A stretch of DNA of 64,000 nucleotides from a virus, in the IMG/VR virus record IMGVR_UViG_3300020463_003399, positions 1 through 64,000 of that record. One strand, given 5' to 3'. Positions 49,217 to 58,260 of the stretch are shown one piece after another. Each line of letters starts with the position of its first letter. Positions within the stretch are counted from its first letter, which is position 1. The position numbers and the translations under genes are program-made. The notes below the pieces were generated by a model that searched no databases, was not told where the DNA came from, and saw only the letters and a list, made by a program, of their open reading frames with translations.

Positions 49217-50661
49217 TGAAAGATTGTATTATTAATATAAAAGATGAAGTCAATATCAAACTAGAAGGATTAGATCCTGCTACACGTAGAAAGTGTTCTA
49301 ATAAACTTAAGTATTTTCTTCCACATGCATATCACATGCCAGCTTATAAACTTGGTCGTTGGGATGGAACGGTTAGGTTCTGTGATGTTGGAGGTAGAAC
49401 GTTCTTAAATTTACTAGATGATATTCTTCCAATAATCATGCAGGAAGGGTATGATATAAAAATTAATGATGCAAGAGAAAAACATGATTTAGTATTTGAT
49501 AAGGTACAGGAAGATTATTGGGGTGATGCAGTATGGCCAGCAGGTCATGTATCAGAAGGCCAAAAGATACGTTTAAGAGACTATCAGGTAGATATAGTGA
49601 ATAAGTTCATAGAACACCCTCAATGCTTACAAGAGGTCGCCACTGGCGCAGGAAAGACTATAATAACTGCTACGTTATCTAGCTTAGTAGAAAAATATGG
49701 TAGAACTATTGTTATCGTACCAAACAAAGATTTAGTTAGGCAGACATTTGAGGATTACGAAAACTGTGGTCTAGATGTTGGTGTATATTTTGGTGACAAA
49801 AAAGATATTGGAAAGATGCATACAATATGTACTTGGCAGAGTTTAAATTCTTTATTGAAGAAAACTAAAAAAGGCGAAGATGATATTGATGCTTTTATCG
49901 AAGATGTAATTTGTGTTATGGTAGATGAAGTACATCAAGCCAAAGCAGAAGTATTAAAAGATTTACTTACAGGTGTGTTTTCTTATATACCTATTCGATG
50001 GGGTCTAACAGGAACAATACCAAAGACAGATTGGGAGTCTGCATCTTTAAGAAGTTCATTAGGAGAAGTTATCAATAGATTGGCGGCAAAAGAATTACAA
50101 GACCAAGGAGTATTAGCAAAGTGTCATGTTAATGTTGTCCAAACTTGTGAAACTGCGGACTATCCAAACTATCAAAGTGAATTAAAATTTTTATTAGAAG
50201 ATAAGTCACGTATGAAGTATGTGGCAAATATGATTGAAGAAGTATCTAAGACAGGTAATACTTTGGTACTTACAGGGAGAATTAGTAATGGTAATTTATT
50301 ACAAGAGTTATTACCCGGTTCTGAGTTTGTTCAAGGCTCAATGAAAGTTGTAGATAGAAAAGAAACATACAACGATATTAATCATGCGACTAATTCTATA
50401 ACTATTGCCACATATGGTGTGGCGGCAGTAGGGATTAACATTCCAAGAATATTTAATCTGGTACTACTTGAACCAGGTAAGAGTTTTGTCCGTGTTATAC
50501 AATCAATAGGCAGAGGTGTTCGTATAGCTAAAGATAAAGATTTCGTACAAATATGGGACGTAACAAGTAGATGTAAATTCAGTAGGCGTCATTTAACAGA
50601 AAGAAAAAAGTATTATAAGGAAGCTGAATATCCTTTTACTATAGATAAGGTCAATTATTAA
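49216..50661 (+). CDS. uvsW: UvsW helicase
   Basis: This 481-residue SF2 helicase has Walker A ATGAGKT (residues 142-148), a DEVH box (237-240), LTGTIP, and motif V/VI elements GVAAVGINIPR and QSIGRGVR. The N-terminal domain (about 1-115) carries the YKLGRWDGTVRFCD segment typical of UvsW. It anneals and unwinds branched DNA and converts origin-dependent to recombination-dependent replication in T4. T4 UvsW is 503 residues. The start overlaps the MIP18-like stop. Confidence 0.93.
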   Translation: MKDCIINIKDEVNIKLEGLDPATRRKCSNKLKYFLPHAYHMPAYKLGRWDGTVRFCDVGGRTFLNLLDDILPIIMQEGYDIKINDAREKHDLVFDKVQEDYWGDAVWPAGHVSEGQKIRLRDYQVDIVNKFIEHPQCLQEVATGAGKTIITATLSSLVEKYGRTIVIVPNKDLVRQTFEDYENCGLDVGVYFGDKKDIGKMHTICTWQSLNSLLKKTKKGEDDIDAFIEDVICVMVDEVHQAKAEVLKDLLTGVFSYIPIRWGLTGTIPKTDWESASLRSSLGEVINRLAAKELQDQGVLAKCHVNVVQTCETADYPNYQSELKFLLEDKSRMKYVANMIEEVSKTGNTLVLTGRISNGNLLQELLPGSEFVQGSMKVVDRKETYNDINHATNSITIATYGVAAVGINIPRIFNLVLLEPGKSFVRVIQSIGRGVRIAKDKDFVQIWDVTSRCKFSRRHLTERKKYYKEAEYPFTIDKVNY

Positions 50662-50663
50662 AA

Positions 50664-51167
50664 ATGAAAATATTAACTCCAGAAAATCACTGTTATGAAA
50701 TGAACAGTTTACCAGAGAATGAAATAGAAGACATAAGATATTGTGTAATGGATGTAACAGATAAAGCAGAACCAGATTTCTTTTTTATTCCATTAGTATT
50801 CATCGAAACATTTAATGCACCAAGTATAAGTCTTAATATTGGAAAACATCAAATAGAAATGCCAATAGATTGGAATATATTAATAGGAGATAGAGATATA
50901 GGTGAACTAGAATTTGTGCCTCTTACAAGCATAAATGAAAGAACTTTTCAAACTATCTTGACAAATCCTCTAGGAGGATTTACAATGACATGGGAAGACA
51001 TAAAAGTAAACAATGTATTTGCAGATGTAAAATGGTTTTTTCCAAAGTTAAAGTATGGACATATTTTAACAGTTCCTTTAGAACATGGACCAAAACCAAA
51101 GTGTGCATATTTCGTTAAAGACTTGAATAGAATTCCAGACGTATTACATAGTTATGACTTTTTTTAA
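50664..51167 (+). CDS. Conserved-style hypothetical protein
   Basis: A 167-residue protein of mixed strands and helices, with FFFIPLVFIETF, WNILIGDRDIGE and the LTNPLGGFTMTWEDIKVNNVF segment. It lies 3 bases after uvsW and 10 bases before the clamp-loader gene in the same operon. It could be a replication accessory by position, but no domain was recognised. Confidence 0.7.
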   Translation: MKILTPENHCYEMNSLPENEIEDIRYCVMDVTDKAEPDFFFIPLVFIETFNAPSISLNIGKHQIEMPIDWNILIGDRDIGELEFVPLTSINERTFQTILTNPLGGFTMTWEDIKVNNVFADVKWFFPKLKYGHILTVPLEHGPKPKCAYFVKDLNRIPDVLHSYDFF

Positions 51168-51176
51168 GGAACTAGA

Positions 51177-51659
51177 ATGGCTGAAAAGATACCACTAAAA
51201 GAAATCTTAGGTGCGATGGATCGCAAAGATTTTGATTGGTTTTCTAGATTAAGTGACGAAAAGAAAAAGCAATGGAGCAGTTGGTTGTTTCTTAGATATG
51301 CCAGTAGTGCAAAAGGAAAAGATAAAGAAGAATTATTATTAAACACAAATGAATTTGTAAACAAGTATTATAAAGACTTGTTCAAATATCCTGAGTTGAT
51401 GTGGAAGTTGTTTTGTTTAACTAGTACAGGAAGAAGTCAATTTCATGAGTATATAAAGCCACCTAACTCAAGAGTTAAAACTGATACAGTTTCGCAGTTT
51501 ATTTTACGCATGTTTCCGCATATGAAAAGCGATGAAATAGATTTGTTTAGAAACCTGAACAGTATTGACGATATAAAACAGATGGCTGTAGATTTAGGTC
51601 TAACTGATAAAGAACTTGACGAAATTTTTGGTAAAACTAAAAAGAGGAAAAAGAAATGA
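51177..51659 (+). CDS. 62: Clamp loader small subunit gp62-like
   Basis: This 160-residue helical protein matches the gp62 family of marine T4-like phages: LGAMDRKDFDWFSRLSDEKKKQW, FLRYASSAKGKDKEELLLNTNEFVNKYY, and a later FPHMKSDEIDLFRNLNSIDDIKQMA. gp62 joins gp44 to load the sliding clamp. The gp44 gene is not in this window. It ends in a basic tail (KTKKRKKK) and overlaps the next gene by ATGATG. Confidence 0.75.
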   Translation: MAEKIPLKEILGAMDRKDFDWFSRLSDEKKKQWSSWLFLRYASSAKGKDKEELLLNTNEFVNKYYKDLFKYPELMWKLFCLTSTGRSQFHEYIKPPNSRVKTDTVSQFILRMFPHMKSDEIDLFRNLNSIDDIKQMAVDLGLTDKELDEIFGKTKKRKKK

Positions 51660-51904
51660 TGGAACCATATCACAATAAAGGCTTTGGCTGGGCATTTTTT
51701 TGGATTGTAACTTTGGGATTTGTTTTCCCGGCAGTTATAATGTTATCAATAGATGATGGCTGGGCAAAATATAAAGCCATGAGAGGATTTAGTGGTGATT
51801 GTTGGGAGAATAGTAAACATGAAAGAGTATGTAAAGACGACAACACCTGTCTCATAGGAAGAAACTTTTGCATACCAGAAAAATACAGATGGAGGTCTGA
51901 ATGA
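51656..51904 (+). CDS. Small membrane-anchored Cys-rich protein
   Basis: An 82-residue protein with one hydrophobic segment near the N-terminus (FGWAFFWIVTLGFVFPAVIMLSI) and a hydrophilic part with four Cys (DCWENSK, RVCKDD, TCLIGRNFC) that would lie outside the cytoplasm and could form disulfides. It overlaps gp62 and the following gene (ATGA). Unknown function. Confidence 0.7.
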   Translation: MMEPYHNKGFGWAFFWIVTLGFVFPAVIMLSIDDGWAKYKAMRGFSGDCWENSKHERVCKDDNTCLIGRNFCIPEKYRWRSE

Positions 51905-52113
51905 CAAATGACGAACTTATAACACATATTAGAGTACTTGAAACTGAAATCAAAGTACAGAAATCAAGAATTGAACCGCATGATACTGGTCATATTCACA
52001 CTACTATAGGTGTTCTAGAAGATAGAGTAGAAGAACTTTTAGTAGAAGTCAAGAATGGTCCAGTGCCAGGCACAGTAAGAGCAGGCACATGGGTACCAGA
52101 CATGCCAATGTAG
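51901..52113 (+). CDS. Small coiled-coil protein
   Basis: A 70-residue protein with a likely coiled coil in its first 55 residues (ELITHIRVLETEIKVQ, HTTIGVLEDRVEELLVEVK) and a short Gly/Pro/Val tail. GGAGG lies before the ATG, which overlaps the preceding stop. It ends 11 bases before the tRNA gene. Unknown function. Confidence 0.7.
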   Translation: MTNDELITHIRVLETEIKVQKSRIEPHDTGHIHTTIGVLEDRVEELLVEVKNGPVPGTVRAGTWVPDMPM

Positions 52114-52124
52114 TTCAACCGAAC

Positions 52125-52201
52125 GGACCCGTAACTCAGCTGGATAGAGTGCTTGTCTACGAAACAAGATGTCGGGAGTTCGAATCTCTCCGGGTCCGCC
52201 A
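52125..52201 (+). tRNA. tRNA-Arg (anticodon ACG)
   Basis: A full cloverleaf is visible: acceptor GGACCCG/CGGGTCC, D-arm ACTC/GAGT, anticodon stem CTTGT/ACAAG with loop CTACGAA (anticodon ACG), variable ATGTC, T-arm GGGAG-TTCGAAT-CTCTC and an encoded GCCA end. ACG, read as ICG after deamination, would decode CGU/CGC/CGA. CGT codons are frequent in this genome, so the tRNA may supply arginine for CGU-rich late genes. Confidence 0.95.
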
Positions 52202-52214
52202 ATGAGTTTAATAT

Positions 52215-52886
52215 ATGTTTGATTGTAAATTTTGTGGGAAAACTTTTCAAAGAGAAAAGACTCTTTCTGCCCATATGTGCGAACAAAAACGCAGATGGGT
52301 TAATAAAGATTCTAAGTATGTTAGATTAGGTTTTCTCGCATATAATCGTTTCTATGAATTGACTACACAAGGTAGTAAAAAAAGAACATATGAAGATTTT
52401 GCAAGAAGTAAATATTACACAGGCTTTACAAAGTTTGGTAAATATATGCTAGATGTAAATGCAATCGACCCAGAAAAATTCGTTGACTTTGTTATAACAA
52501 CAAGTGTAAAACTTGATAAATGGACAAGCGATGCAGTTTATGAAACATATATTAGAGAACTTAATAAAAAAGAAACTGCCGAACGTGCAGTTGAAAGAGG
52601 CATCTTATTGATGCAACAATGGGCGAGGGAAAATGATAAACCGTATAATGTATTCTTTAGGGAGATTAGTAGGCCACGTGCTATACATTGGATCAAATCC
52701 GGACGCATTAGCCCTTGGATTATTTTTAATTCTGTATCTGGTAATGAACTTCTAAACAGTTTCAATGACCATGAATTAAATTTAATCAATGAATATCTTG
52801 AACCAACTTTTTGGACAAGAAAATTTGAAGTAAGAAAAGATGATGTATTATTTGTTAAAGATATATTACAAAAGGCAGGTATTTAA
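52215..52886 (+). CDS. Zinc-finger protein, C2HC type
   Basis: A 223-residue protein with an N-terminal zinc finger (C4, C7, H20, C22 in MFDCKFCGKTFQREKTLSAHMCE), then a helical region with VDFVITTSVKLDKWTSDAVYETYIRELNKKETAERAVERG and WFIRES-type helices. The gene begins 13 bases after the tRNA. Similar zinc-finger proteins occur in T4-like marine phages; the finger suggests nucleic acid binding, but the target is unknown. Confidence 0.75.
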   Translation: MFDCKFCGKTFQREKTLSAHMCEQKRRWVNKDSKYVRLGFLAYNRFYELTTQGSKKRTYEDFARSKYYTGFTKFGKYMLDVNAIDPEKFVDFVITTSVKLDKWTSDAVYETYIRELNKKETAERAVERGILLMQQWARENDKPYNVFFREISRPRAIHWIKSGRISPWIIFNSVSGNELLNSFNDHELNLINEYLEPTFWTRKFEVRKDDVLFVKDILQKAGI

Positions 52887-52888
52887 AA

Positions 52889-53080
52889 ATGAAATTAACA
52901 AATCAAAGTGACAAAGCAATTCTTGATAAACTTGAAGAAGTCGAAGAAAAAATCGATATAGCATTAAAAAGAATAGACACTTTAAATGAAAAGCTAAGTA
53001 AACATATAGATTTTATAGGTAAGACATACGATGGATTAAGAAGTCCTATCGATGCGGCTAAAAGATTTTTAGGAAGATAA
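52889..53080 (+). CDS. Small coiled-coil protein
   Basis: A 63-residue protein, nearly all coiled coil (ILDKLEEVEEKIDIALKRIDTLNEKLSKHI), ending in a basic segment (RSPIDAAKRFLGR). It is 3 bases after the zinc-finger gene and 2 bases before the AbrB-like gene. Unknown partner. Confidence 0.7.
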   Translation: MKLTNQSDKAILDKLEEVEEKIDIALKRIDTLNEKLSKHIDFIGKTYDGLRSPIDAAKRFLGR

Positions 53081-53081
53081 T

Positions 53082-53297
53082 ATGGGAACTAAAAAAGTAT
53101 CAAGAGAAACAAGTAAAATGGTTCTAGTCAAGGAACATCCAGACACTAAAGAACTATATTTTGAATTGCCTCCTGGTATTTTAAGAAGTCTCGGTTGGAC
53201 AGAAGACGATGAGTTAGAGTGGTATAAAACTCAAGACGATAATTGGGCTTTGAGAAAAGTCAAACTTTCGGAAGAACCTAAAATAAAAAAGGAATAA
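53082..53297 (+). CDS. SpoVT-AbrB-like DNA-binding protein
   Basis: A 71-residue protein with one swapped-hairpin domain of the SpoVT/AbrB type: an LYFELPPGILRSLGWTEDDELEWY segment, which pairs the beta-strand with the Leu-Gly-Trp helix, and NWALRKV. Such proteins are usually dimeric DNA-binding regulators or antitoxins. No toxin partner is evident next to it. Its start is 2 bases after the preceding gene. Confidence 0.75.
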   Translation: MGTKKVSRETSKMVLVKEHPDTKELYFELPPGILRSLGWTEDDELEWYKTQDDNWALRKVKLSEEPKIKKE

Positions 53298-53301
53298 TAA
53301 T

Positions 53302-53847
53302 ATGGGCTCAGATATGGATGATATTGATAATATGATTAAAAAGTATATTTACGAAAGTCCTGATGGCGGGAAAACAGTGTATCAAAGACCCTTTGGTGCA
53401 CCTCATGAAGAAAGAGAACTTGTTCCAAGTCAAGAAGAAAGAGACAAAATGGACGACAAGGAACTTATGAGATTAGCACATGAGTATAAAGAGTTATGCG
53501 ATGATGACGATGACATGACATTTGAATTAGATACATCAAATTCTCTATATGGTTTAGATACAACAAATACTATAACAATGTCAAGTATGCCTTCAATGGG
53601 TATGACACATTCTTTTTCATCATCAGCGGCACATACTTTGACGATTGGTGATGGTTATATGGATCCAGGCGATGATCCAATTGAAGAAATGGAAAAGAGA
53701 TTAACTGCTATAGAAGATAGATTAAAGATACTAAAACCAGACCCTAACAAGCTAAAAGAATATAAGATACTAGAAGGTCTATATGAACAGTATAAGGCGG
53801 CTGAGGCGCTTCTAAACGCACCAGGACCGGGCGATAAGAATGAATAA
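53302..53847 (+). CDS. Hypothetical low-complexity protein
   Basis: A 181-residue protein whose middle part is rich in Asp, Ser, Thr and Met (DDDDDMTFELD, TITMSSMPSMGMTHSFSSS) and whose C-terminus is a coiled coil (PIEEMEKRLTAIEDRLKIL). No family was recognised. It overlaps the phosphoribosyltransferase gene by 8 bases. Confidence 0.65.
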   Translation: MGSDMDDIDNMIKKYIYESPDGGKTVYQRPFGAPHEERELVPSQEERDKMDDKELMRLAHEYKELCDDDDDMTFELDTSNSLYGLDTTNTITMSSMPSMGMTHSFSSSAAHTLTIGDGYMDPGDDPIEEMEKRLTAIEDRLKILKPDPNKLKEYKILEGLYEQYKAAEALLNAPGPGDKNE

Positions 53848-54304
53848 GACTATTACTTACAGTTGGCAAAATGTAGACAAAGCAATACAAACTATTGCTA
53901 TGCAAATGTATGAAAGTCAATGGAGACCTGATTACATAGTAGGTATTACACGTGGAGGATTAGTTCCAGCAGTAATGTTGTCTCATATGACTAATATACC
54001 AATGCATACTCTTTGTGTTCAGTTAGGTGCAGAAGGTCTTGAAGAAAATATTGAAAGCAATATTAAAATGGCAGGCGATGCCATTAATGGTAAAAACATT
54101 TTAATCATTGACGATATCAATAGAGGCGGTGATGCATTAGAATGGATTATAAATGATTGGGCTTTATCTGAGGAATCCTTACATGGAAATGTTAAATTTG
54201 CTTCACTAATTATAGATCCAAATTCTAAAGTTGATACAGATTTTTTCTATGAAGAATTAGATAATGAAAATGAAATGTGGGTCAACTTTCCTTGGGAACA
54301 ATGA
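53840..54304 (+). CDS. Phosphoribosyltransferase
   Basis: This 154-residue type-I PRTase-like protein has the PRPP loop ILIIDDINRGGDAL (residues 87-100) and an upstream YIVGITRGGLVPAVML segment that binds the phosphate. The acceptor nucleobase cannot be assigned. A PRPP synthase is encoded about 9 kb downstream, so the phage may make and use its own PRPP. The 3' end overlaps the next gene (ATGA). Confidence 0.85.
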   Translation: MNKTITYSWQNVDKAIQTIAMQMYESQWRPDYIVGITRGGLVPAVMLSHMTNIPMHTLCVQLGAEGLEENIESNIKMAGDAINGKNILIIDDINRGGDALEWIINDWALSEESLHGNVKFASLIIDPNSKVDTDFFYEELDNENEMWVNFPWEQ

Positions 54305-55089
54305 AACATATTATACCTGAACAACTTGAACAAGAAACACATCTATTAGAATATTTTGCAGGTACATATGGTGATTATGTATGTGGTATTATATCATATT
54401 CTATAGATGGTTACTATGATGATTATGTTGATTTAGAAGATGAAAGAAGATACTGGAAAGTAGAACATTCTCTAGTAAAGAGAAATAGATATTCATTAGG
54501 TCTCAGAGGCAACGGTTATGAGCATGTAGAAAACTATACAGATTTTATGTTGGCTCATAAAATATGGTTAGAATTTCAACCTCACTTTGATACAGTATCT
54601 CCAACAAAAGTATTATTCAATACACACCCAAGATTATACAATTCAAATTATAATGATCCTTTAATATATAGAACGATTACAAATAAATTTAAGAATACAA
54701 AAACAAAAATTATATCAATACCTTTAGAATTTGATGCTATATTTAAAGTTGCATGTAATGAATATTATACTAGTAGAATGCATAAGCTAGATGCTCCATC
54801 AGATTTAAAAGCATTTTATGGTATATTTAAATCACACGTAGATAAACAAAAAGGCATACTAAATCATATTCCAGAAGAACAACGTTTTGCTATAAATGAT
54901 ATAGATAAGCTATCACCAAAAGATATTGTATCATATGGCGATGTAGATAGAGAAAAGTTTGAACACTATCAGAAATTATACAACGATAAAAAGATGGATG
55001 TTTTAAACTGGCATACAAAAAGACTGTATGAAAAAACTAAAAAAAGTAGACCTGGATATATTCTTGATTTAGAAAATTATCTAAAGTGA
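54301..55089 (+). CDS. Hypothetical protein
   Basis: Starting at the ATG at 54301, which overlaps the PRTase stop, gives 262 residues; an earlier in-frame start at 54277 lies inside the PRTase gene. It is rich in Tyr, Asp and Lys with no recognised motif. It converges on the minus-strand gene ending at 55081 with a 9-base overlap. Unknown function. Confidence 0.65.
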   Translation: MKHIIPEQLEQETHLLEYFAGTYGDYVCGIISYSIDGYYDDYVDLEDERRYWKVEHSLVKRNRYSLGLRGNGYEHVENYTDFMLAHKIWLEFQPHFDTVSPTKVLFNTHPRLYNSNYNDPLIYRTITNKFKNTKTKIISIPLEFDAIFKVACNEYYTSRMHKLDAPSDLKAFYGIFKSHVDKQKGILNHIPEEQRFAINDIDKLSPKDIVSYGDVDREKFEHYQKLYNDKKMDVLNWHTKRLYEKTKKSRPGYILDLENYLK

Positions 55090-56100
55090 TTCAATAAACT
55101 CTTTTAATATCTTTCTATCAACATAAGGTCTTATGTTGTGAGTTTGACTTTCTGATATCTTATAATCTATTTCTTTTATAGATAGATTTTCACATTCAAA
55201 CTGTTTTATATAATGTAGAAAACTTACATAGTCAGTATCATATTTTCCATACAAATAGTCTACTTTGATATTTGGATAATCAGATAAAAATCTAAAAGGA
55301 TCTATAATTTCATTATTAAGATTTAGCTTTTTAAATTTCCAACATCTTACTATATGCAATATTGCAGGATATATCATTGCTAACTGTTGGTCTTTTAAAT
55401 GCTCTGGTCTATTATGCCATTTCATATATTGTTTAACCCAAGGAGAATGATTCCAAGAAAATGTAGCTTGACCTCCTGTGAGAAATACATTTGTAACTAT
55501 ATCTTTTAAGTGATATGCAAGACTTAATGAACAAGCTACATGTTTTGAATCAGCATAGATGACTACGTTTTTATATTCTTTTTTAATATACTCTCGTATT
55601 TGATTACAAGTTTTTTCTTGTGTATTGTTTTGTTCACTTACGCCTAACATCATTACACTAGGATATAATGATTCTGGATATCTAAATGGGTCTTCATTTA
55701 CAATCAGTAAATCAGTATCTAAATTTATTATCTTATCACTTACATTTGTCAGTGGACTAGTTAATCTTCCTTCATGTCCTGCGTAACTAGTGAGTAATAT
55801 AATTAGCTTATCATGTTCTTTGTTTGTCTTTTTCCAGCACATAGTAAAGTCTTTACTTACATTTTCAAAACGTTCTTCATCGTAAGTATGCACAATATCT
55901 TTATATGCGTCCCAACTTCCTGTATTGGCTCTACGCAGATAAGTGTCTGTTACATCTTTTTTGTATATTTTAGTATAGATATCTGTACTTGTTAAAGACT
56001 CAAGTTGTTTTATTTTGTCGTATATTAATGTTTCGTTCAAAAAGAAAAGGTCTACTTCACTATCGAGGTCAACGTCTATACCACGTATATGTATTTTCAT
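55081..56100 (-). CDS. Possible alpha/beta-hydrolase-like protein
   Basis: This 339-residue protein has a KLIILLTSYAG strand-loop near residue 100 and YADSKHVACSLSLAYHL around residue 184. It also has VFLTGGQATFS, YLYGKYDTDYV (a possible acid residue) and a late THNIRP His. The order of elements is like an alpha/beta hydrolase but the nucleophile motif D-S-K-H is not canonical, so the fold is a guess. It directly follows the radical SAM gene on the minus strand (no gap), so the two probably act together and are expressed late. Confidence 0.4.
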   Translation of the reverse strand: MKIHIRGIDVDLDSEVDLFFLNETLIYDKIKQLESLTSTDIYTKIYKKDVTDTYLRRANTGSWDAYKDIVHTYDEERFENVSKDFTMCWKKTNKEHDKLIILLTSYAGHEGRLTSPLTNVSDKIINLDTDLLIVNEDPFRYPESLYPSVMMLGVSEQNNTQEKTCNQIREYIKKEYKNVVIYADSKHVACSLSLAYHLKDIVTNVFLTGGQATFSWNHSPWVKQYMKWHNRPEHLKDQQLAMIYPAILHIVRCWKFKKLNLNNEIIDPFRFLSDYPNIKVDYLYGKYDTDYVSFLHYIKQFECENLSIKEIDYKISESQTHNIRPYVDRKILKEFIESL

Positions 56101-57039
56101 TTAGTATATACCTTCGTTTTCTTTTGCATGTTCGTAGAATGGTGCAAGTTTGAAGTTTTCTGTTATTCTGCCTCTACGTTTACTTCCTGGATCTGGGATA
56201 CCACCTTCGTTATCTGTGTCCCAATTAGTTATTTTTACCCATCTTCCTCTATTCAACATTTTGTTACCTTCTCTTAATGGAAATAGAATACTGTTCTGTT
56301 CATTAAACTTATTGTAGTAAGGCACCCCATGAAAACTCCATATATAGTCCTCTGATATGTTAAACTGGTCTGCACATAGTTTTACTAGTCCATTCAATTT
56401 AATGTTACCATCTTTGTCTTTTTGATATCTACCAAGTTGACCAACGTTTTTAATTCTCATCATTATGTTTCTGATGTTTTCTTTTTCTACGAGTTCTTTT
56501 AATTTCGCAGGAGCCTCATAGTTTATTTCAGGAATAATAATTGTACCTGTATTTAAATTCATCTTTCTATCTACAATGTTACGAAGTGCTTTTAGTTTCT
56601 TTTTAGCACAACGCATTTCATCAATTTGTTCATACCAGTCATCATTATCAACACCATTCAAACTTAAAGTCACACTACGTAATCCTGCTTGAATTAGTGA
56701 ATCTAAATATTTTGCATGTGATAATCTTAGACCATTTGATACTAATGTACAACTGTGTTTTCTTCCATCGGTTCTGCCATGCTGATAAACTGCACGAATA
56801 AACTCTGCACAGTCCTTAGCCATAGTAGGCTCAGCACCGATAATACGAATAAATGCTCTACCACCTAATCTATCCATAAAGTCTTTGAATTTATCTAAAT
56901 CCATATCAGGTGGTTCTCTGTTTGGTATGTAACAATTCTTACAAGTCATGTTACATTTATGCGTTATATCAGCACAAATATCCACAAAGGTATTATTCTC
57001 TGGTTCTGTAATTTCATAATTAAAGAGTTTTATGCTCAT
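56101..57039 (-). CDS. Radical SAM protein
   Basis: This 312-residue protein has the radical SAM cluster C29-x3-C33-x2-C36 (CNMTCKNC), a GG-like FIRIIGAEPTM segment near residue 85 and the TLVSNGL and SVTLSLNGVD strands that bind SAM. It generates a 5'-deoxyadenosyl radical from SAM using a [4Fe-4S] cluster. The C-x3-C-x2-C spacing makes QueE unlikely. It is the first gene of a minus-strand late unit (late promoter at 57069). The substrate is unknown. Confidence 0.85.
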   Translation of the reverse strand: MSIKLFNYEITEPENNTFVDICADITHKCNMTCKNCYIPNREPPDMDLDKFKDFMDRLGGRAFIRIIGAEPTMAKDCAEFIRAVYQHGRTDGRKHSCTLVSNGLRLSHAKYLDSLIQAGLRSVTLSLNGVDNDDWYEQIDEMRCAKKKLKALRNIVDRKMNLNTGTIIIPEINYEAPAKLKELVEKENIRNIMMRIKNVGQLGRYQKDKDGNIKLNGLVKLCADQFNISEDYIWSFHGVPYYNKFNEQNSILFPLREGNKMLNRGRWVKITNWDTDNEGGIPDPGSKRRGRITENFKLAPFYEHAKENEGIY

Positions 57040-57050
57040 TCATTCGCCTT

Positions 57051-57059
57051 AATAAATAG
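57051..57059 (+). promoter_or_regulatory. Possible late promoter (plus strand)
   Basis: AATAAATAG 36 bases before the ATG at 57096, opposite the minus-strand late promoter at 57069-57077. Confidence 0.4.
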
Positions 57060-57068
57060 TGTATAGAC

Positions 57069-57077
57069 GTATTTATC
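57069..57077 (-). promoter_or_regulatory. T4-like late promoter (minus strand)
   Basis: GTATTTATC is GATAAATAC on the minus strand, 30 bases before the radical SAM gene. Confidence 0.7.
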
Positions 57078-57095
57078 GTCCTAGGAGAAGCTAAA

Positions 57096-57701
57096 ATGTT
57101 AGAGCATTTATACAAATTTAACTATGATATTGATAGAGAGCAACTTGTAAAAGAGAACGAATCAATGAGTGCAAGTGGCGATACTTCTTTACTTACAGTG
57201 AATACAGAACTAATAGAAAAAGTAAATGCAGGCAGAGAAACAGGAGAAGACATATTTCCGACATATCATGATTTGAAAGATAAAGAGCAATGGGATAATA
57301 TGGATACTCTAAAAATAAGAATGTTCGATGAATATAAATTTCAAAATGATTGTCCTGAGATGAAAAGATTAACAATAGATTTTGGTAATATAATAGGAAG
57401 CAAAGATATAACTCCTTTCTTTGTACATCAAGAAAAAGATTCAGACTTTCCATTTCATATAGATATGGGGTTTCAATGTGCTATAAATGTTATAGTAAAA
57501 GGTGGGGATACACCAATACTTTTTAGAGATAATGACGAAATACATGAGTATCATTACGAGAATGCTCTGCTAAATATATGTAATATTTTTCATAGTGTGC
57601 CTGTACAACAAGACACAAATCGCATGTTATTAAAATTTAGAATTAAAGATGTATCATATGAAGATGCATCAAAAAGAATGATGGAGCATTTTGGTGAGTA
57701 A
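57096..57701 (+). CDS. 2OG-Fe(II)-like protein, first of a tandem pair
   Basis: This 201-residue protein has an oxygenase-like site: H121-x-D123 (FPFHIDMG), H166 (NIFHSVP) and a following NRMLLKFRI with R176/R182. Strands between them (DTPILFRD, YHYENALLNICN) fit the double-stranded beta-helix. A second copy follows immediately. Asp/Asn hydroxylase-like or other 2OG reactions are possible; the substrate is unknown. AGGAGAAGCTAAA precedes the ATG. Confidence 0.65.
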   Translation: MLEHLYKFNYDIDREQLVKENESMSASGDTSLLTVNTELIEKVNAGRETGEDIFPTYHDLKDKEQWDNMDTLKIRMFDEYKFQNDCPEMKRLTIDFGNIIGSKDITPFFVHQEKDSDFPFHIDMGFQCAINVIVKGGDTPILFRDNDEIHEYHYENALLNICNIFHSVPVQQDTNRMLLKFRIKDVSYEDASKRMMEHFGE

Positions 57702-58260
57702 TTCGATACAAGATATAGACTTTACAATAAACAAAGAAATGCTAATCGAAGAAAGTAAAGTTTGTGATTACGTACCTATCAATCGTGTAACTCTGAGGCG
57801 TGTAAAGATGGGAAGTTATGCAGAAACAAAAGGTAAGAAGTTTTCTGATTTTCTAAATGAAGAAGACAAAGATTGGTGGTTAAAGCAAAATACATGGCAA
57901 TCTAGTATGAATGCAGATGCAGAAATGTTATTTAAAATGCCAGAAACTACAAGAATACTTGCACACTTTAAAGAGAAATTACAAACAGAAAATATTGAGG
58001 CAAACTTCTTTACTCAAAAACAAGGCACAAGTGTAAAGATGCACGTAGATGTTGGAACACCATGTGCTATTAATTTTATTATAAAAGGCGAAGAAACGCC
58101 TATCGTATTTGAAGATGAAGGTACTTTCTTTTATAAAAATGCTTTGCTTAATGTAAGTAAAAAACATATGGTACCAGAACAAGAAACAACTGATAGAATG
58201 CTTTTCAAGTTAAGAATATTAGACTTAACTTTTGACGAAGCAAAGGAAAGGCTATGCTAA
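57694..58260 (+). CDS. 2OG-Fe(II)-like protein, second of a tandem pair
   Basis: The likely start is GTG at 57694 (7 bases after GGAG), overlapping the previous stop; the 188-residue product repeats the layout of the preceding protein: KMHVDVGTPCAINFIIKGEETPIVF (H-x-D), YKNALLNVSKKHMVPE (distal His) and TDRMLFKLRI. The pair share the NALLN and RML.K.RI elements and probably arose by duplication. The 3' end overlaps the desaturase start by 7 bases. Confidence 0.65.
   Translation: MSNSIQDIDFTINKEMLIEESKVCDYVPINRVTLRRVKMGSYAETKGKKFSDFLNEEDKDWWLKQNTWQSSMNADAEMLFKMPETTRILAHFKEKLQTENIEANFFTQKQGTSVKMHVDVGTPCAINFIIKGEETPIVFEDEGTFFYKNALLNVSKKHMVPEQETTDRMLFKLRILDLTFDEAKERLC

Noticed and set aside
53082-53297. 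A toxin-antitoxin pair around the AbrB-like protein
   Set aside because: Neither neighbour resembles a known toxin; the upstream gene is a short coiled coil and the downstream one low-complexity.
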